DNA from: Alphaproteobacteria bacterium
GTDB taxonomy: Bacteria > Pseudomonadota > Alphaproteobacteria > Micavibrionales > Micavibrionaceae
NCBI GenBank assembly: GCA_009929775.1
Contig: RZZS01000003.1
Location: forward strand, 19,017 to 83,016
Reading direction: 5' to 3'
DNA: 64,000 nt
This document shows positions 53,330 to 61,843 of the stretch, piece after piece (within the stretch, counting starts at the first letter, position 1; each line of letters opens with the position of its first letter). The notes below the pieces were generated by a model, which saw only the letters and a program-made list of their open reading frames with translations, did no database searches and had not been told where the DNA came from. The position numbers and the translations under genes are program-made.

Positions 53330-54316
53330 ATGCCGAGATTTCTTTCACCGTCCGAGACCAATCTGAACGCTGCCGGCGAGTCCTTGCGGCGCGGAGAGCT
53401 TGTCGCCTTCCCTACGGAAACTGTTTATGGGCTCGGCGGGAATGCTCTGGATGGGCAGGCGGTTGCAAAGATTTTCGCGGCCAAGGGCAGGCCGAGCTTC
53501 AACCCGCTGATCGTGCACTACGCAGGGCAGGAAGCGGTTGCCAACGATGTCGAACTTACGGACTTCGCGCGGGCTCTTGCCGGGCATTTCTGGCCCGGAC
53601 CTTTGACGTTCGTCCTGCCACGGAAAAAAGATTGTCGCATTTCGGAGCTGGCGAGTGCAGGTTTGCCGACGCTGGCCGTGCGCGTGCCGGCGCATCCTGT
53701 CGCGGCCGCTCTCCTCCGAACGGCGCGCGTGCCGGTGGCCGCGCCGAGCGCCAATCGCTCCGGCACCATCAGTCCGACGACGCCCGCACACGTTGCGGAC
53801 AGTCTCGGTGAGCACGTATCGATGGTTCTCGCGGGAGGGGCGTGCTCGGTCGGGCTGGAATCGACGGTCGTCGATCTCAGTGGCGAGAAGCCCGTTATCC
53901 TGCGGCCCGGAGCAGTGACTGACGAAGACATTCTCAAGGCCACGGGCCGCAAGGTCGGTTACGATCTGGGCAACCACGACAAGCCTCGCTCGCCGGGCCA
54001 GTTGCTGCGCCACTACGCGCCGCGCGCGAGGCTTCGCCTGAACGCGGTCGATCTTGAGCCGGGCGAAGCGCTGCTCGCGTTTGGTGGCGTGAGATTTGTG
54101 GGCATTCGCGGCGGCGGAGCGGCTTCAGACCTTCCGGAGGACCGGTACAGAAATCTCAGTGAAACCGGCGACCTCATCGAAGCCGCGGCGCATCTGTTTT
54201 CAATGCTGCATGCGCTTGATGCTGCCGGAAACGAACGGGTTGCAGTCATGCCGGTTCCGGATCAGGGCATCGGAATCGCGATCAACGACCGTTTGCGAAG
54301 GGCGGCGGCATCCTGA
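53330..54316 (+). CDS. Threonylcarbamoyladenylate synthase (Sua5/TsaC)
   Basis: This 328-aa protein makes threonylcarbamoyl-AMP for the t6A37 modification of ANN-decoding tRNAs. The YrdC domain has LVAFPTETVYGLGGNALDG, AKGRPSFNPLIVHY, FWPGPLTFVL and VPVAAPSANRSGTISPTTP. After about residue 205, RSPGQLLRHYAPRARLRL opens the additional Sua5 domain, so this is the long Sua5 form. It starts 11 bp after anmK and ends just before a strong terminator. Confidence 0.95.
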   Translation: MPRFLSPSETNLNAAGESLRRGELVAFPTETVYGLGGNALDGQAVAKIFAAKGRPSFNPLIVHYAGQEAVANDVELTDFARALAGHFWPGPLTFVLPRKKDCRISELASAGLPTLAVRVPAHPVAAALLRTARVPVAAPSANRSGTISPTTPAHVADSLGEHVSMVLAGGACSVGLESTVVDLSGEKPVILRPGAVTDEDILKATGRKVGYDLGNHDKPRSPGQLLRHYAPRARLRLNAVDLEPGEALLAFGGVRFVGIRGGGAASDLPEDRYRNLSETGDLIEAAAHLFSMLHALDAAGNERVAVMPVPDQGIGIAINDRLRRAAAS

Positions 54317-54330
54317 TCGTAACCAAAAAG

Positions 54331-54353
54331 CACCGGAGCGTTCCGGTGTTTTC
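54331..54353 (+). terminator. Terminator of the anmK-sua5 unit
   Basis: A perfect 7-bp stem CACCGGA / TCCGGTG with a GCGT loop is followed by TTTTC, starting 14 nt after the stop. Confidence 0.85.
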
Positions 54354-54379
54354 GCATCGGTCTGAGCGGGCAGGGCCCT

Positions 54380-54562
54380 TTACAAAGTCAAAGCAGGTCC
54401 GTTGTTCTGGCTGTTGACAGCCGACATAAACACGAACCAGAAAGCGAACGGGTTGAGCCATCCGCTGCTGACACCTTGCTTTAGTTTACTTTGTTCGCCG
54501 GTCTTTGTGCCGGATTGCGCAAAGGGTTGAACTAAAGAAGGCGGTTGACGAAGTGAAGTCAT
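54380..54562 (-). CDS. Small 60-aa protein with strong expression signals
   Basis: The protein begins MTSLRQPPSLVQPFAQSGTK, is Gln/Ser-rich in its first half, and contains one hydrophobic segment NPFAFWFVFMSAVNSQN, so it could associate with the membrane. I do not recognise it. A perfect AGGAGG lies five bases before the ATG, and a sigma-70 promoter is about 38 bp upstream, so it is very likely a real gene. It lies between the sua5 terminator and the lytic transglycosylase gene. Confidence 0.7.
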   Translation of the reverse strand: MTSLRQPPSLVQPFAQSGTKTGEQSKLKQGVSSGWLNPFAFWFVFMSAVNSQNNGPALTL

Positions 54563-54599
54563 GCGTGCCTCCTATCGTTAACATTATCACGCAGGAGTA

Positions 54600-54627
54600 A
54601 TTATAATGTATGCATAAAATATTTCAA
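54600..54627 (-). promoter_or_regulatory. Strong sigma-70 promoter of the small protein
   Basis: Read on the minus strand, TTGAAA (54622-54627) is followed after 16 bp by a perfect TATAAT (54600-54605) in AT-rich DNA. It points at the small gene at 54562. Confidence 0.75.
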
Positions 54628-54695
54628 TAAAAATCGGCAGAATTTTAGCCGCTGTCTCTCAGGACACTTCAGTAATAAAGGTAACAAGGTGCCGT

Positions 54696-55637
54696 TTATA
54701 AGGATTTTTCTTCCCGGGTATTTTTGAGCTTGCCAAGAAGCAAGGCGTCGCTCGCGGAGAGCAACACCGGGCCAGAAAGGAAGTCGAGGCTGGCAAGTGG
54801 ATTCGCCTCCCCGCCGAACGGCGAGGGCAAGGAGCGGGCGTTGGCTGCCATGATGTGCAGATAGCTCCGGACAGCTTCGCTCTCGCTTCCCGCCTGCGGG
54901 CGCTGGGTGGTGCTCAGGAAACCGGTCGGCGGGACTCCGACTCGTGAGGGGGTGGCTCGCGGCGCGTCGTCTGCGATTGCCTGTGCCGGGCTGCTGTTTC
55001 CGATCGCAAATTTCCGGTCAAAGAAGTCGTAAATTTCGGCAAGCGTGCGTGGCTTGCCGGTAGCAGGGTTATAAAAGACGTTGCGGTTGGCACGTGCCTC
55101 CCTTGGAAACAGGTCCGCCCCGAAGGCGAGCGGGTCTTCGTCTTTTGCCTTCAGGAAACCGGCCGCGCCGCCCGCGCCCATGAAGTGCGCGAAATAAAGC
55201 TCGGTTGCGCCGACCTTGCCGCCCCAGTTGCGTTCGAGGAAGAGTTTGTTTTGCACGGCGAACTCGGCGGCGAGCAACGAGGCGGCTGAAGGGTCTTTGC
55301 GCAGTTCGAGTATTTCGGCCTTTTTTGCGGGGTCTGCGACCTTGCCGCGCGCGTCGATGAACGACGCATAATCGCCAAGACCGTACTTCTCCCCGTGATC
55401 GCGCACCATGCCGAGCCAGGTGCTCTCCAAAAACTGGTAGAGCCCGGTCGCACTCGAGGTTTTGGCCTTTGCGTCCGGGTTGAAGGAGCTTTCCGCCTTG
55501 GCCTGTTGCACCAGATAGGCAAAATCGACCCCCGTCCGCGCGCTCGCTTTCTCGATCGCCGAAACCACGCCGCCCGGTGCCGAACGTGTAAGTGCGGCGA
55601 ATGCGTTGATTTCACTTGAATTCGTATAGGCGGACAT
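54696..55637 (-). CDS. Lytic transglycosylase-like protein (SLT domain)
   Basis: The product is 313 aa. The SLT fold at about 35-175 has the catalytic Glu in LVQQAKAESSFNPDAKAK, then SSATGLYQFLESTWLGMV (GLYQF motif) and ELYFAHFMGAGGAAGFL. The C-terminal part is Pro/Ala-rich with no domain I recognise. There is no obvious signal peptide from the chosen start (55637, MSAYTNSSEINAF), which is odd for a peptidoglycan enzyme; similar unsignalled proteins occur with flagellar export, so a non-Sec route is possible. A longer start exists but adds a poor signal. Confidence 0.82.
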   Translation of the reverse strand: MSAYTNSSEINAFAALTRSAPGGVVSAIEKASARTGVDFAYLVQQAKAESSFNPDAKAKTSSATGLYQFLESTWLGMVRDHGEKYGLGDYASFIDARGKVADPAKKAEILELRKDPSAASLLAAEFAVQNKLFLERNWGGKVGATELYFAHFMGAGGAAGFLKAKDEDPLAFGADLFPREARANRNVFYNPATGKPRTLAEIYDFFDRKFAIGNSSPAQAIADDAPRATPSRVGVPPTGFLSTTQRPQAGSESEAVRSYLHIMAANARSLPSPFGGEANPLASLDFLSGPVLLSASDALLLGKLKNTREEKSL

Positions 55638-55711
55638 GCTCTGTCTTTCAACAATTCTGGAACAGATGGTGCAAGCACTGTGCCAAAGGCAGGCCACATG
55701 CACCGGGGCTG

Positions 55712-56230
55712 TTATATTTTCGGCGCGGGGTGCAGGTGGAAGGCGGCGTCCCTTGCCGCTTGTTCGAACGCCCTTAAATCGGCGATGTCCGCTGCCGCCA
55801 CACGGTGCAGGCTTCCACCGCTTTTCTCAATCGCGCAGGGGAGCATGAGGTTATCGAACAGGGCAAAATCCTCGATTTCCATGCCGTCCTCGAGAACGCG
55901 CTCCTTGTAGGGGCGCGGGTCGTTCGTGTACGCGAAGACGGGCTTGCCCTTTGCGTAGGCATAGGCGACTTCGCAGGCCGTGCCGACGTCGGCGCTTGGG
56001 CCCCGGAATGGGGTGAGGTTGGCGATGATGGCATTGCACCGGTCGATCATGGCGTAATTGGCCAGTGCGATGAGATCCGCGATGTTTTCGGTTTCTGGCG
56101 GAATGACGTTGTCAAGCGGGAACAGTCCGTCGAGATCAAGGCGCGCGAGGATGTCCTTTTTCGCCTCGGCGATTCTCAGGGGCGCCGGAAGAAAGACTTC
56201 GGGACCTGCGAGGTAAATGACTGGTTTCAA
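55712..56230 (-). CDS. Nucleoside 2-deoxyribosyltransferase family protein
   Basis: The product is 172 aa. YLAGPEVFLPAPLRIAEAK at the start and IDRCNAIIANLTPFRGPSADVGTACEVAYAYAKGKPVFAYTND in the middle match the nucleoside 2-deoxyribosyltransferase family, in which the D...(G)PS.D.GT..E motif holds the catalytic Glu (CEVAYA). It would cleave or exchange the N-glycosidic bond of deoxynucleosides or their 5'-phosphates (salvage). A good AAAGGTTG site precedes the ATG. It is divergent from the acyl-CoA dehydrogenase (55-bp gap). Confidence 0.88.
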   Translation of the reverse strand: MKPVIYLAGPEVFLPAPLRIAEAKKDILARLDLDGLFPLDNVIPPETENIADLIALANYAMIDRCNAIIANLTPFRGPSADVGTACEVAYAYAKGKPVFAYTNDPRPYKERVLEDGMEIEDFALFDNLMLPCAIEKSGGSLHRVAAADIADLRAFEQAARDAAFHLHPAPKI

Positions 56231-56285
56231 CCTTTAAGCTCTTTCCGTTACACTTGAGAGAGTATCAGAACCGCAGGTGATTGCC

Positions 56286-57899
56286 ATGCCCTATACGCCC
56301 CCGACCGACGAGATGCAGTTTGTCCTTGAGAAAGTGCTCGGTTTCGAACATCCCGAACTGGACAGCGAGACGATAGCCGCCGTTCTTGGCGAGGCCGCGA
56401 AGCTTGCGGGGGAAGTACTGGCTCCGCTCAATAGTGTCGGCGACCGGGATGGGTGCATGCTCGCGGGTGGGCATGTTAAAACGCCAGCGGGTTTCAGGGA
56501 CGCCTATCGCCAGTATTGCGAGGGAGGCTGGAACGCTGTGCCGTTCGATCCCGCTTACGGCGGGCAGGGGTTGCCATGGGCACTCGCCTTTCCGGTTCAG
56601 GAAATGTGGCAAGGGGCAAATATGTCCTTTGGTTTATGCCCGCTGCTCAATCAGGGTGCGGTTGAGGCCCTTCATGCGCATGGATCGGACGCATTGAAGG
56701 AAACGTACCTGCCGAAACTGATCACCGGCGAATGGACAGGGACGATGAACCTGACCGAGCCGCAAGCGGGCTCGGACCTCTCGGTCATCCGGACCAAAGC
56801 CGAAAAGCAGGGCGACGGCACGTACAAAATCACGGGCCAGAAAATCTACATCACCTACGGCGAGCACGATTTTTCGGAGAATATCGTCCACCTCGTCCTC
56901 GCTCGCTCGCCGGATGGGATCGAGGGCTCGAAAGGGCTCTCACTCTATCTCGTACCGAAGTTTCTCGAGGACGGAACGCGCAACGATGTGGTCTGCACCG
57001 GACTCGAACACAAGCTCGGCATTCACGCTTCGCCCACCTGCACAATGCAATACGGCGACCGGGGCGGGGCAACCGGCTTTCTCGTCGGCCGGGAAAACGA
57101 AGGGCTGAAATGCATGTTCACGATGATGAACAATGCCCGGCTCTCGGTTGGCTTGCAAGGCATGGCGATCAGCGAGGCGGCGACGCAGATGGCTGAGGCG
57201 TATGCGCTTGAGCGCGTGCAGGGTGTCTCTCTTGTCACCGGAAAGCCGGTTCCCATCGCCGGACACGGGGATGTGCAGCGCATGCTCGTGACGATGCGCG
57301 TTCTCACCGATGCCGGGCGGATGATGTCCTATTATGCGGCTTCTCATCTCGACAAAGCGGCGGCGGGCGATACGGAGGCGCAAAAAATCGTCGAGCTCCT
57401 TACCCCGGTCGTCAAGGCGTGGTGCACGGACCGGGCGGTGGAGGTCGCTTCGCTCGGGATACAGGTTCACGGCGGCATAGGGTATGCCGAAGAAACGGGT
57501 GCGGCCCAGTTTCTGAGGGATGCGCGCATATTGCCCATTTACGAGGGCACGAACGGGGTTCAAAGCCTCGATTTCGTCTTTCGCAAGATTGCCCGCGATA
57601 AGGGCGCGGCAGCTCTTGGCTGGTTGGAGGGGCTTGGACCGTGCGACAGCGATGTTGATGGTGTACGATGCGAACTGATCTCTCTTGTGAGAGCGCTGTC
57701 AGAGGCCGATCCCGGGAAGCTTTCACGGGCGGCGGAACCGGCCCTGCAGGCGTTCGGGACTTTTGTCGGTGCTGTTTTCATGGCGCGGGCGACCTCGGCA
57801 AGCGAGGAGCGAAAGGACGCATCCGCGTTTTATGAAGGAGTTATCCTCCCGCGTGCACGCGCCGCAATCGCCAGCGCGGCGTACCTTCTTGATAACTGA
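56286..57899 (+). CDS. Acyl-CoA dehydrogenase, DmdC-like
   Basis: This 537-aa flavoenzyme has the acyl-CoA dehydrogenase fold: middle-domain GTMNLTEPQAGSDLSVIRTKA with KITGQKIYITYGEHD, FAD-binding region MMNNARLSVGLQGMAISEAA, and C-terminal IQVHGGIGYAEETGAAQFLRDARILPIYEGTNGVQ. The N-terminal PYTPPTDEMQFVLEKVL and extended C-terminus are those of the long group that includes DmdC (methylmercaptopropionyl-CoA dehydrogenase) and other FadE-like enzymes; substrate is not determined. The start at 56286 has an AGGTGA site. Confidence 0.93.
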   Translation: MPYTPPTDEMQFVLEKVLGFEHPELDSETIAAVLGEAAKLAGEVLAPLNSVGDRDGCMLAGGHVKTPAGFRDAYRQYCEGGWNAVPFDPAYGGQGLPWALAFPVQEMWQGANMSFGLCPLLNQGAVEALHAHGSDALKETYLPKLITGEWTGTMNLTEPQAGSDLSVIRTKAEKQGDGTYKITGQKIYITYGEHDFSENIVHLVLARSPDGIEGSKGLSLYLVPKFLEDGTRNDVVCTGLEHKLGIHASPTCTMQYGDRGGATGFLVGRENEGLKCMFTMMNNARLSVGLQGMAISEAATQMAEAYALERVQGVSLVTGKPVPIAGHGDVQRMLVTMRVLTDAGRMMSYYAASHLDKAAAGDTEAQKIVELLTPVVKAWCTDRAVEVASLGIQVHGGIGYAEETGAAQFLRDARILPIYEGTNGVQSLDFVFRKIARDKGAAALGWLEGLGPCDSDVDGVRCELISLVRALSEADPGKLSRAAEPALQAFGTFVGAVFMARATSASEERKDASAFYEGVILPRARAAIASAAYLLDN

Positions 57900-57911
57900 C
57901 TTTTGGCAGGC

Positions 57912-58601
57912 CTACCGCGCGCGATAGGTCGCGCGCCGTTTCTGGGACTTCTCAGCCATGACTTCGGCAAGTCCGCAATCGATCAGCGCGTTTTTCCGGA
58001 TACCGATCAGGTTGACCGAGCTGATCCGGGGAAGCCGCCCCACACTCTCGGCGACCTTGTTTGCGAAGCAGGTGCAGATTTCGTTCCACTCGTGAACGTT
58101 GCGCTTCATAAGAGTTTGGGTACACATGCCGTAGGAGTAGCCGGCGACGCTTGGCTTGTCGATGCAGGCCCCTTCCAGCTGGAACAGAAGGTGGGTGGTA
58201 TCCGGCTCCGGACCTGTCTCGATGCGTTTGTCGAGGAGTTTCATCGCGTAGCACTCGCAATCGCGGACTTTCTGCTGGAAACCGCTCGACCGGCATTGCC
58301 GGAAGACCTTGTCCATTTCCTGAAGGTACTCGATCGGTATCTCTTCAGGCGGCAGTGTGCTGACCGGAGGGTCGTTTTGTTTTCGCGACTTTTCAGGCAG
58401 AGGCTTCAGTGCATCGTCCGAGGAAAGGTTCGTTTCGGAAGGCGCTTCTGAAGAAGGCGGTGGCGGAAACAGCGAGTCTTTACCGTTTTCCAGTGTCCCC
58501 GGGATTGTCAGGGGGGCAGGGGACGAGTCTTGCGCAACGGCAACCGAGACTACCGAAAATGCGACGAGAACCAGTGAAATGAATTTGCCGATCAACCTCA
58601 T
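57912..58601 (-). CDS. Secreted protein with two CxC modules
   Basis: This 229-aa protein has a signal peptide (about 1-23, ending VAVA), a Pro/Ser-rich linker to about residue 90, and a C-terminal half with nine Cys. The half is built of two similar modules: FRQCRSSGFQQKVRDCECYAMKLLDKR, and MCTQTLMKRNVHEWNEICTCFANKVAES. Each has C-x(n)-CxC-[YF]-A. I do not know the family name. A periplasmic disulfide-stabilised or metal-binding domain is likely. The start at 58601 has only a weak ribosome site. Confidence 0.7.
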   Translation of the reverse strand: MRLIGKFISLVLVAFSVVSVAVAQDSSPAPLTIPGTLENGKDSLFPPPPSSEAPSETNLSSDDALKPLPEKSRKQNDPPVSTLPPEEIPIEYLQEMDKVFRQCRSSGFQQKVRDCECYAMKLLDKRIETGPEPDTTHLLFQLEGACIDKPSVAGYSYGMCTQTLMKRNVHEWNEICTCFANKVAESVGRLPRISSVNLIGIRKNALIDCGLAEVMAEKSQKRRATYRAR

Positions 58602-58649
58602 ATGGGGAATTGTATCACACGCTGCCAATCGAGGACATTTTTGTGTTGA

Positions 58650-58677
58650 AAAAGGCGGCTTCGAAATTGAAACCGCC
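58650..58677 (-). terminator. Terminator of the KfrA-like gene
   Basis: On the minus strand GGCGGTTTC pairs with GAAGCCGCC (9 bp, one G-U) and is followed by TTTTTC. It lies 24 nt after the stop at 58701. Confidence 0.85.
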
Positions 58678-58700
58678 TCCTGGAGGCAAAGGTGTTACTA

Positions 58701-59315
58701 TCAGCCTGAGGAAGCGGCCCCTTTGATTTTTTGCCAAAGGATTTGGAAGTTCATTTCAGGCCTGCCGGAATTGGCCGATTCATCGGTCTGAGAGGCGGGG
58801 CGCGTGATTGGGCGCGCCTGAGTCTGGTTCTGGTTTTGCCCTTCCATTTTTTTCATGCGCATTTCCATGGCCTGGCGGCGGCGCTCCTGATCCTTGCGTT
58901 CGCGCTCCTTCAATTCGGCCTGGAGCTCTTCCGCTTGCTTCTGGCTGTACTGGCTGGTGAGAAGAACCTGTTGTGCCTGACGTTGCCACTGGTCCCGTTG
59001 CTCTTTCAGGTCGTCGAGTTGGTCGCGCGTGGTGTCGAGCTGGTCCTCAAGCATTTTGATGCGCATTTTCATGCGTTCCATCTCGAGAAGATCCGCCGCT
59101 TTTTTCAGTTCGGTTTCCACAGTGTTTCCTGCTGGCGCGTCGCCGCCCCCCGAGGCTCTGAGTCCGAAGGCTCGATCAAGCTCCGAAACATCGATGACGC
59201 GGCGGCCATTCGAGTCCAGTTCATAGGAGAGCTTACCGCTGTTCATCGCGCGTTGAATGGTCGACTTGGAACGACCGGTTAATTCGGCAGCCCGCTGCGC
59301 ACCCACTTTGGCCAT
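58701..59315 (-). CDS. HTH plus coiled-coil protein, KfrA-like
   Basis: The product is 204 aa. Residues 1-50 are a MerR/KfrA-like helix-turn-helix (VGAQRAAELTGRSKSTIQRAMNSGKLSYELDSNG, with DVSELDRAFG). Residues about 68-155 are a long charged coiled coil (EMERMKMRIKMLEDQLDTTRDQLDDLKEQRDQ and onward), followed by a Gln/Asn-rich linker. This layout is that of plasmid KfrA or entry-exclusion-type DNA-binding proteins, and a chromosomal role in DNA organisation is possible. A GAGG site precedes the ATG; the gene has its own terminator. Confidence 0.8.
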   Translation of the reverse strand: MAKVGAQRAAELTGRSKSTIQRAMNSGKLSYELDSNGRRVIDVSELDRAFGLRASGGGDAPAGNTVETELKKAADLLEMERMKMRIKMLEDQLDTTRDQLDDLKEQRDQWQRQAQQVLLTSQYSQKQAEELQAELKERERKDQERRRQAMEMRMKKMEGQNQNQTQARPITRPASQTDESANSGRPEMNFQILWQKIKGAASSG

Positions 59316-59418
59316 GGCGAAACCTCGCTAAGATGAATCTTTATGTGAATGCCAACCTCGATAGCACGCCCCGCCGCTTCAATCAAGCAACATACGCAAA
59401 CTTGTCCACAGAGGGTCA

Positions 59419-59446
59419 CAAAAAAAGCGGGTAAAACCCGCTTTTT
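59419..59446 (-). terminator. Terminator of the SapC-family gene
   Basis: The hairpin AAAGCGGGT / ACCCGCTTT with an AAA loop is followed on the minus strand by T-rich sequence, 27 nt after the stop of the SapC gene. It could act in both directions. Confidence 0.85.
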
Positions 59447-59472
59447 CCTTGAAATTGTTAAAGCAATCCTGT

Positions 59473-60258
59473 TCAGGCGGCCGCCGATTCCAGGCGCTCA
59501 TTGAGCAGGCGCGTTAGGCGCTGCCACTGGGCGCCGGAGAACAGGTGGGCATAGATGAATGGCAGCCAGCCTTTTTTTCGCCACTCGATGAACGTCTCGT
59601 CGGGGAGTGCGGCAAGTTTCTGTTCGTCGATGATTTTGAATCCAGAGAAGTTGATCCGCGCCTTGTTACCGACATTGATCTGGGCTTCGCGGTCGACCAG
59701 AATGTCCGCGGCGACGAGGTCCTGGCTGAACTCGACCGTTTGCTGCGCGGCGGCGTGATAAGACTTGCAAAATTCCAGCGCGTTCTGTGAAAGTTGGCTG
59801 GGTTCGCCCGTGTCGGTGAAGAAGCGCTGTTCGCCGCCCTTTTCAACGACATCGTCATTGTGATCAATGCACAGGGTAAGCTGTTCGCCGCCGGGGACCT
59901 CGGAGAAAATGAACGGATAGCGGCGGATATAGGCCGGGATGTAGGCCTGCTCGCCCCACTTGCCGTCCTTGCCGGCAAAAAGGTTTTCCCCGTCCCGCAG
60001 GCCGAGGATTGCAACCGGTGTCGCCGACGCGTCCGGGCTGAAAGCGATCGGGTAGAAGTGGCAGATTTGCGGCAGTTCGATCAGGTTGACCGGAACGGCA
60101 TTGACTTCATTCGTAAAGGCGAACGAAAAATTCTTTTTGAGCGCCAGATCCGCGTGCTTCTGTTTGTCGAGCGGAGTCGGGTTCCTGTAGAAAAGGGGCA
60201 TGTTGGTCGCGGGCCCTTTCGCCTGCTTAGCCGCGTTTTTTGCTTTCTTGTCAGCCAT
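59473..60258 (-). CDS. SapC-family protein
   Basis: This 261-aa protein matches the bacterial SapC family: MPLFYRNPTPLDKQKHADL, FAFTNEVNAVPVNLIELPQICHFYPIAFSPD, AYIPAYIRRYPFIFS, and a C-terminal LVDREAQINVGNKARINFSGFKIIDEQKLAAL. SapC proteins are named for Campylobacter S-layer/surface antigens and are common in alphaproteobacteria; their function is not settled. The N-terminal KKAKNAAKQAK run is very basic, and there is no signal peptide. The start at 60258 has an AAAGG site. The gene is divergent from ugd. Confidence 0.85.
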   Translation of the reverse strand: MADKKAKNAAKQAKGPATNMPLFYRNPTPLDKQKHADLALKKNFSFAFTNEVNAVPVNLIELPQICHFYPIAFSPDASATPVAILGLRDGENLFAGKDGKWGEQAYIPAYIRRYPFIFSEVPGGEQLTLCIDHNDDVVEKGGEQRFFTDTGEPSQLSQNALEFCKSYHAAAQQTVEFSQDLVAADILVDREAQINVGNKARINFSGFKIIDEQKLAALPDETFIEWRKKGWLPFIYAHLFSGAQWQRLTRLLNERLESAAA

Positions 60259-60476
60259 GTTCAACCTTTCGTGTATTCTCAAATGAATAAAGCCTTGAGG
60301 GCATTTTGCGCAAACATTATCGAATTTTCGCCTGCCATGGCAACGTTTTTCAGGTCTAATCGCCAATTATCACCCGCTCAAAGCTGGAGAACGGCAGAAT
60401 CTTTCTTCCGCAGGCCAACTTTTTTGGCTAAGGTTTCCCCGCACGTAAGCAGCCACGAAGTCGGGAGGTATGCGCC

Positions 60477-61820
60477 ATGCGCATTGGAATGGTTGGGACG
60501 GGATATGTCGGTCTGGTTTCGGGGACGTGTTTTGCCGAGTTTGGCATGGACGTCGTTTGTATCGACAAGGACGAAAGCAAGATCGCCCGTCTGAAGGCGG
60601 GGCAAATCCCGATTTTCGAGCCCGGTCTGGACGCGCTCGTTGAAAAGCAGGTCAAGGCGGGCCGCCTGTCCTTCTCGACGGATATCCGGGACGGTGTCAA
60701 AGGCTGCGACGCCGTCTTTATCGCGGTCGGCACGCCGCCGCGCCGCGACGACGGGCATGCGGATCTCAGCTTCGTCTATCAGGCTGCGCGCGAGATTGCC
60801 GAATGTATGGAAGGCTATACGGTCGTTGTGAACAAGTCGACCGTTCCCGTGGGCACAGCGCGCGAGGTCGCGCGGATTATCCGCGAGGCGCGTCCCGACG
60901 GCGATTTCGACGTTTGCTCGAACCCCGAGTTTCTGCGCGAGGGCGCGGCGATCAATGATTTCATGCGTCCGGACCGCGTTGTTATCGGCGTGGAATCCGA
61001 GCGCGCCCGCGCCGTGATGCGCGAGCTGTACCGGCCGCTCTATCTGAACGAAACGCCTGTGTTCTTTACGACGCCGGAAAGTTCGGAGCTTATCAAATAT
61101 GCGAGCAACGCGTTTCTTGCGACCAAGATCACCTTTATCAACGAGATTGCCGACCTGTGCGAAAAGGCCGGGGCGAACGTTCAGGATGTCGCCCGCGCCA
61201 TGGGCATGGACAACCGGATCGGCTCGAAGTTTCTCCACGCCGGTCCCGGCTATGGCGGTTCGTGCTTCCCGAAGGACACGCTTGCTCTCAGCCAGACGGG
61301 CCGCAAGCTCGGCGCGCCGCAGACCATCGTCGAAACGGTCGTCGCCGTGAACGAAAGCCGCCAGAAGGATATGGCGCGGCGCATTGTGGAGGCGTGCGGC
61401 GGCGATGTTAAAGGCCGACGCATCGGTATTCTCGGCGTCTCGTTCAAGCCGCAAACCGACGACGTCCGCGACTCGCCTGCGCTTGTGATTATTCCGATAC
61501 TGCAGGAAATGGGCGCAACCATTGCGGCTTTCGACCCCGAGGCGATGGAAGAGGCCGGCAAAAAGCTCTCGAACGTCGAATGGTGCAAGGACGCCTATCA
61601 GGTTGCGGAAGGGAGTGACGTGCTCGTGATCGTCACCGAGTGGAACGAGTTCCGCAGCCTTAATCTCGGGCGCATCGGCGAGAGTATGAAGAGCCGGGTT
61701 CTTGTCGACTTGCGCAACATATACAAGTTCCACGAAGTCGAGCCGCACGGGTTCCATTACGTGTCGATCGGGCGCGAACGGCTTGTTCCCGGAAGGTCGC
61801 CGCTCCGCAAGGTGTCCTGA
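60477..61820 (+). CDS. ugd: UDP-glucose 6-dehydrogenase
   Basis: This 447-aa enzyme oxidises UDP-glucose to UDP-glucuronate for surface polysaccharides. The NAD site is MRIGMVGTGYVGLVSGTCFAE, the catalytic Cys is in AGPGYGGSCFPKDTLAL, and the UDP-binding C-terminal domain has GVSFKPQTDDVRDSPALVI. A GGGAGG site lies upstream of the start. A YciI-family gene follows after 23 bp. It probably forms an operon with that gene and cysQ. Confidence 0.97.
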   Translation: MRIGMVGTGYVGLVSGTCFAEFGMDVVCIDKDESKIARLKAGQIPIFEPGLDALVEKQVKAGRLSFSTDIRDGVKGCDAVFIAVGTPPRRDDGHADLSFVYQAAREIAECMEGYTVVVNKSTVPVGTAREVARIIREARPDGDFDVCSNPEFLREGAAINDFMRPDRVVIGVESERARAVMRELYRPLYLNETPVFFTTPESSELIKYASNAFLATKITFINEIADLCEKAGANVQDVARAMGMDNRIGSKFLHAGPGYGGSCFPKDTLALSQTGRKLGAPQTIVETVVAVNESRQKDMARRIVEACGGDVKGRRIGILGVSFKPQTDDVRDSPALVIIPILQEMGATIAAFDPEAMEEAGKKLSNVEWCKDAYQVAEGSDVLVIVTEWNEFRSLNLGRIGESMKSRVLVDLRNIYKFHEVEPHGFHYVSIGRERLVPGRSPLRKVS

Positions 61821-61843
61821 AAGCAGGAAGGAAGAAGAAAGGT

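Noticed and set aside
58495-58524. GTCCCC...GGGGAC inside the CxC-module gene as another palindromic element
   Set aside because: Only the six-base ends are inverted, there is no further arm pairing, and the protein sequence there is a plain Pro/Ser-rich linker.
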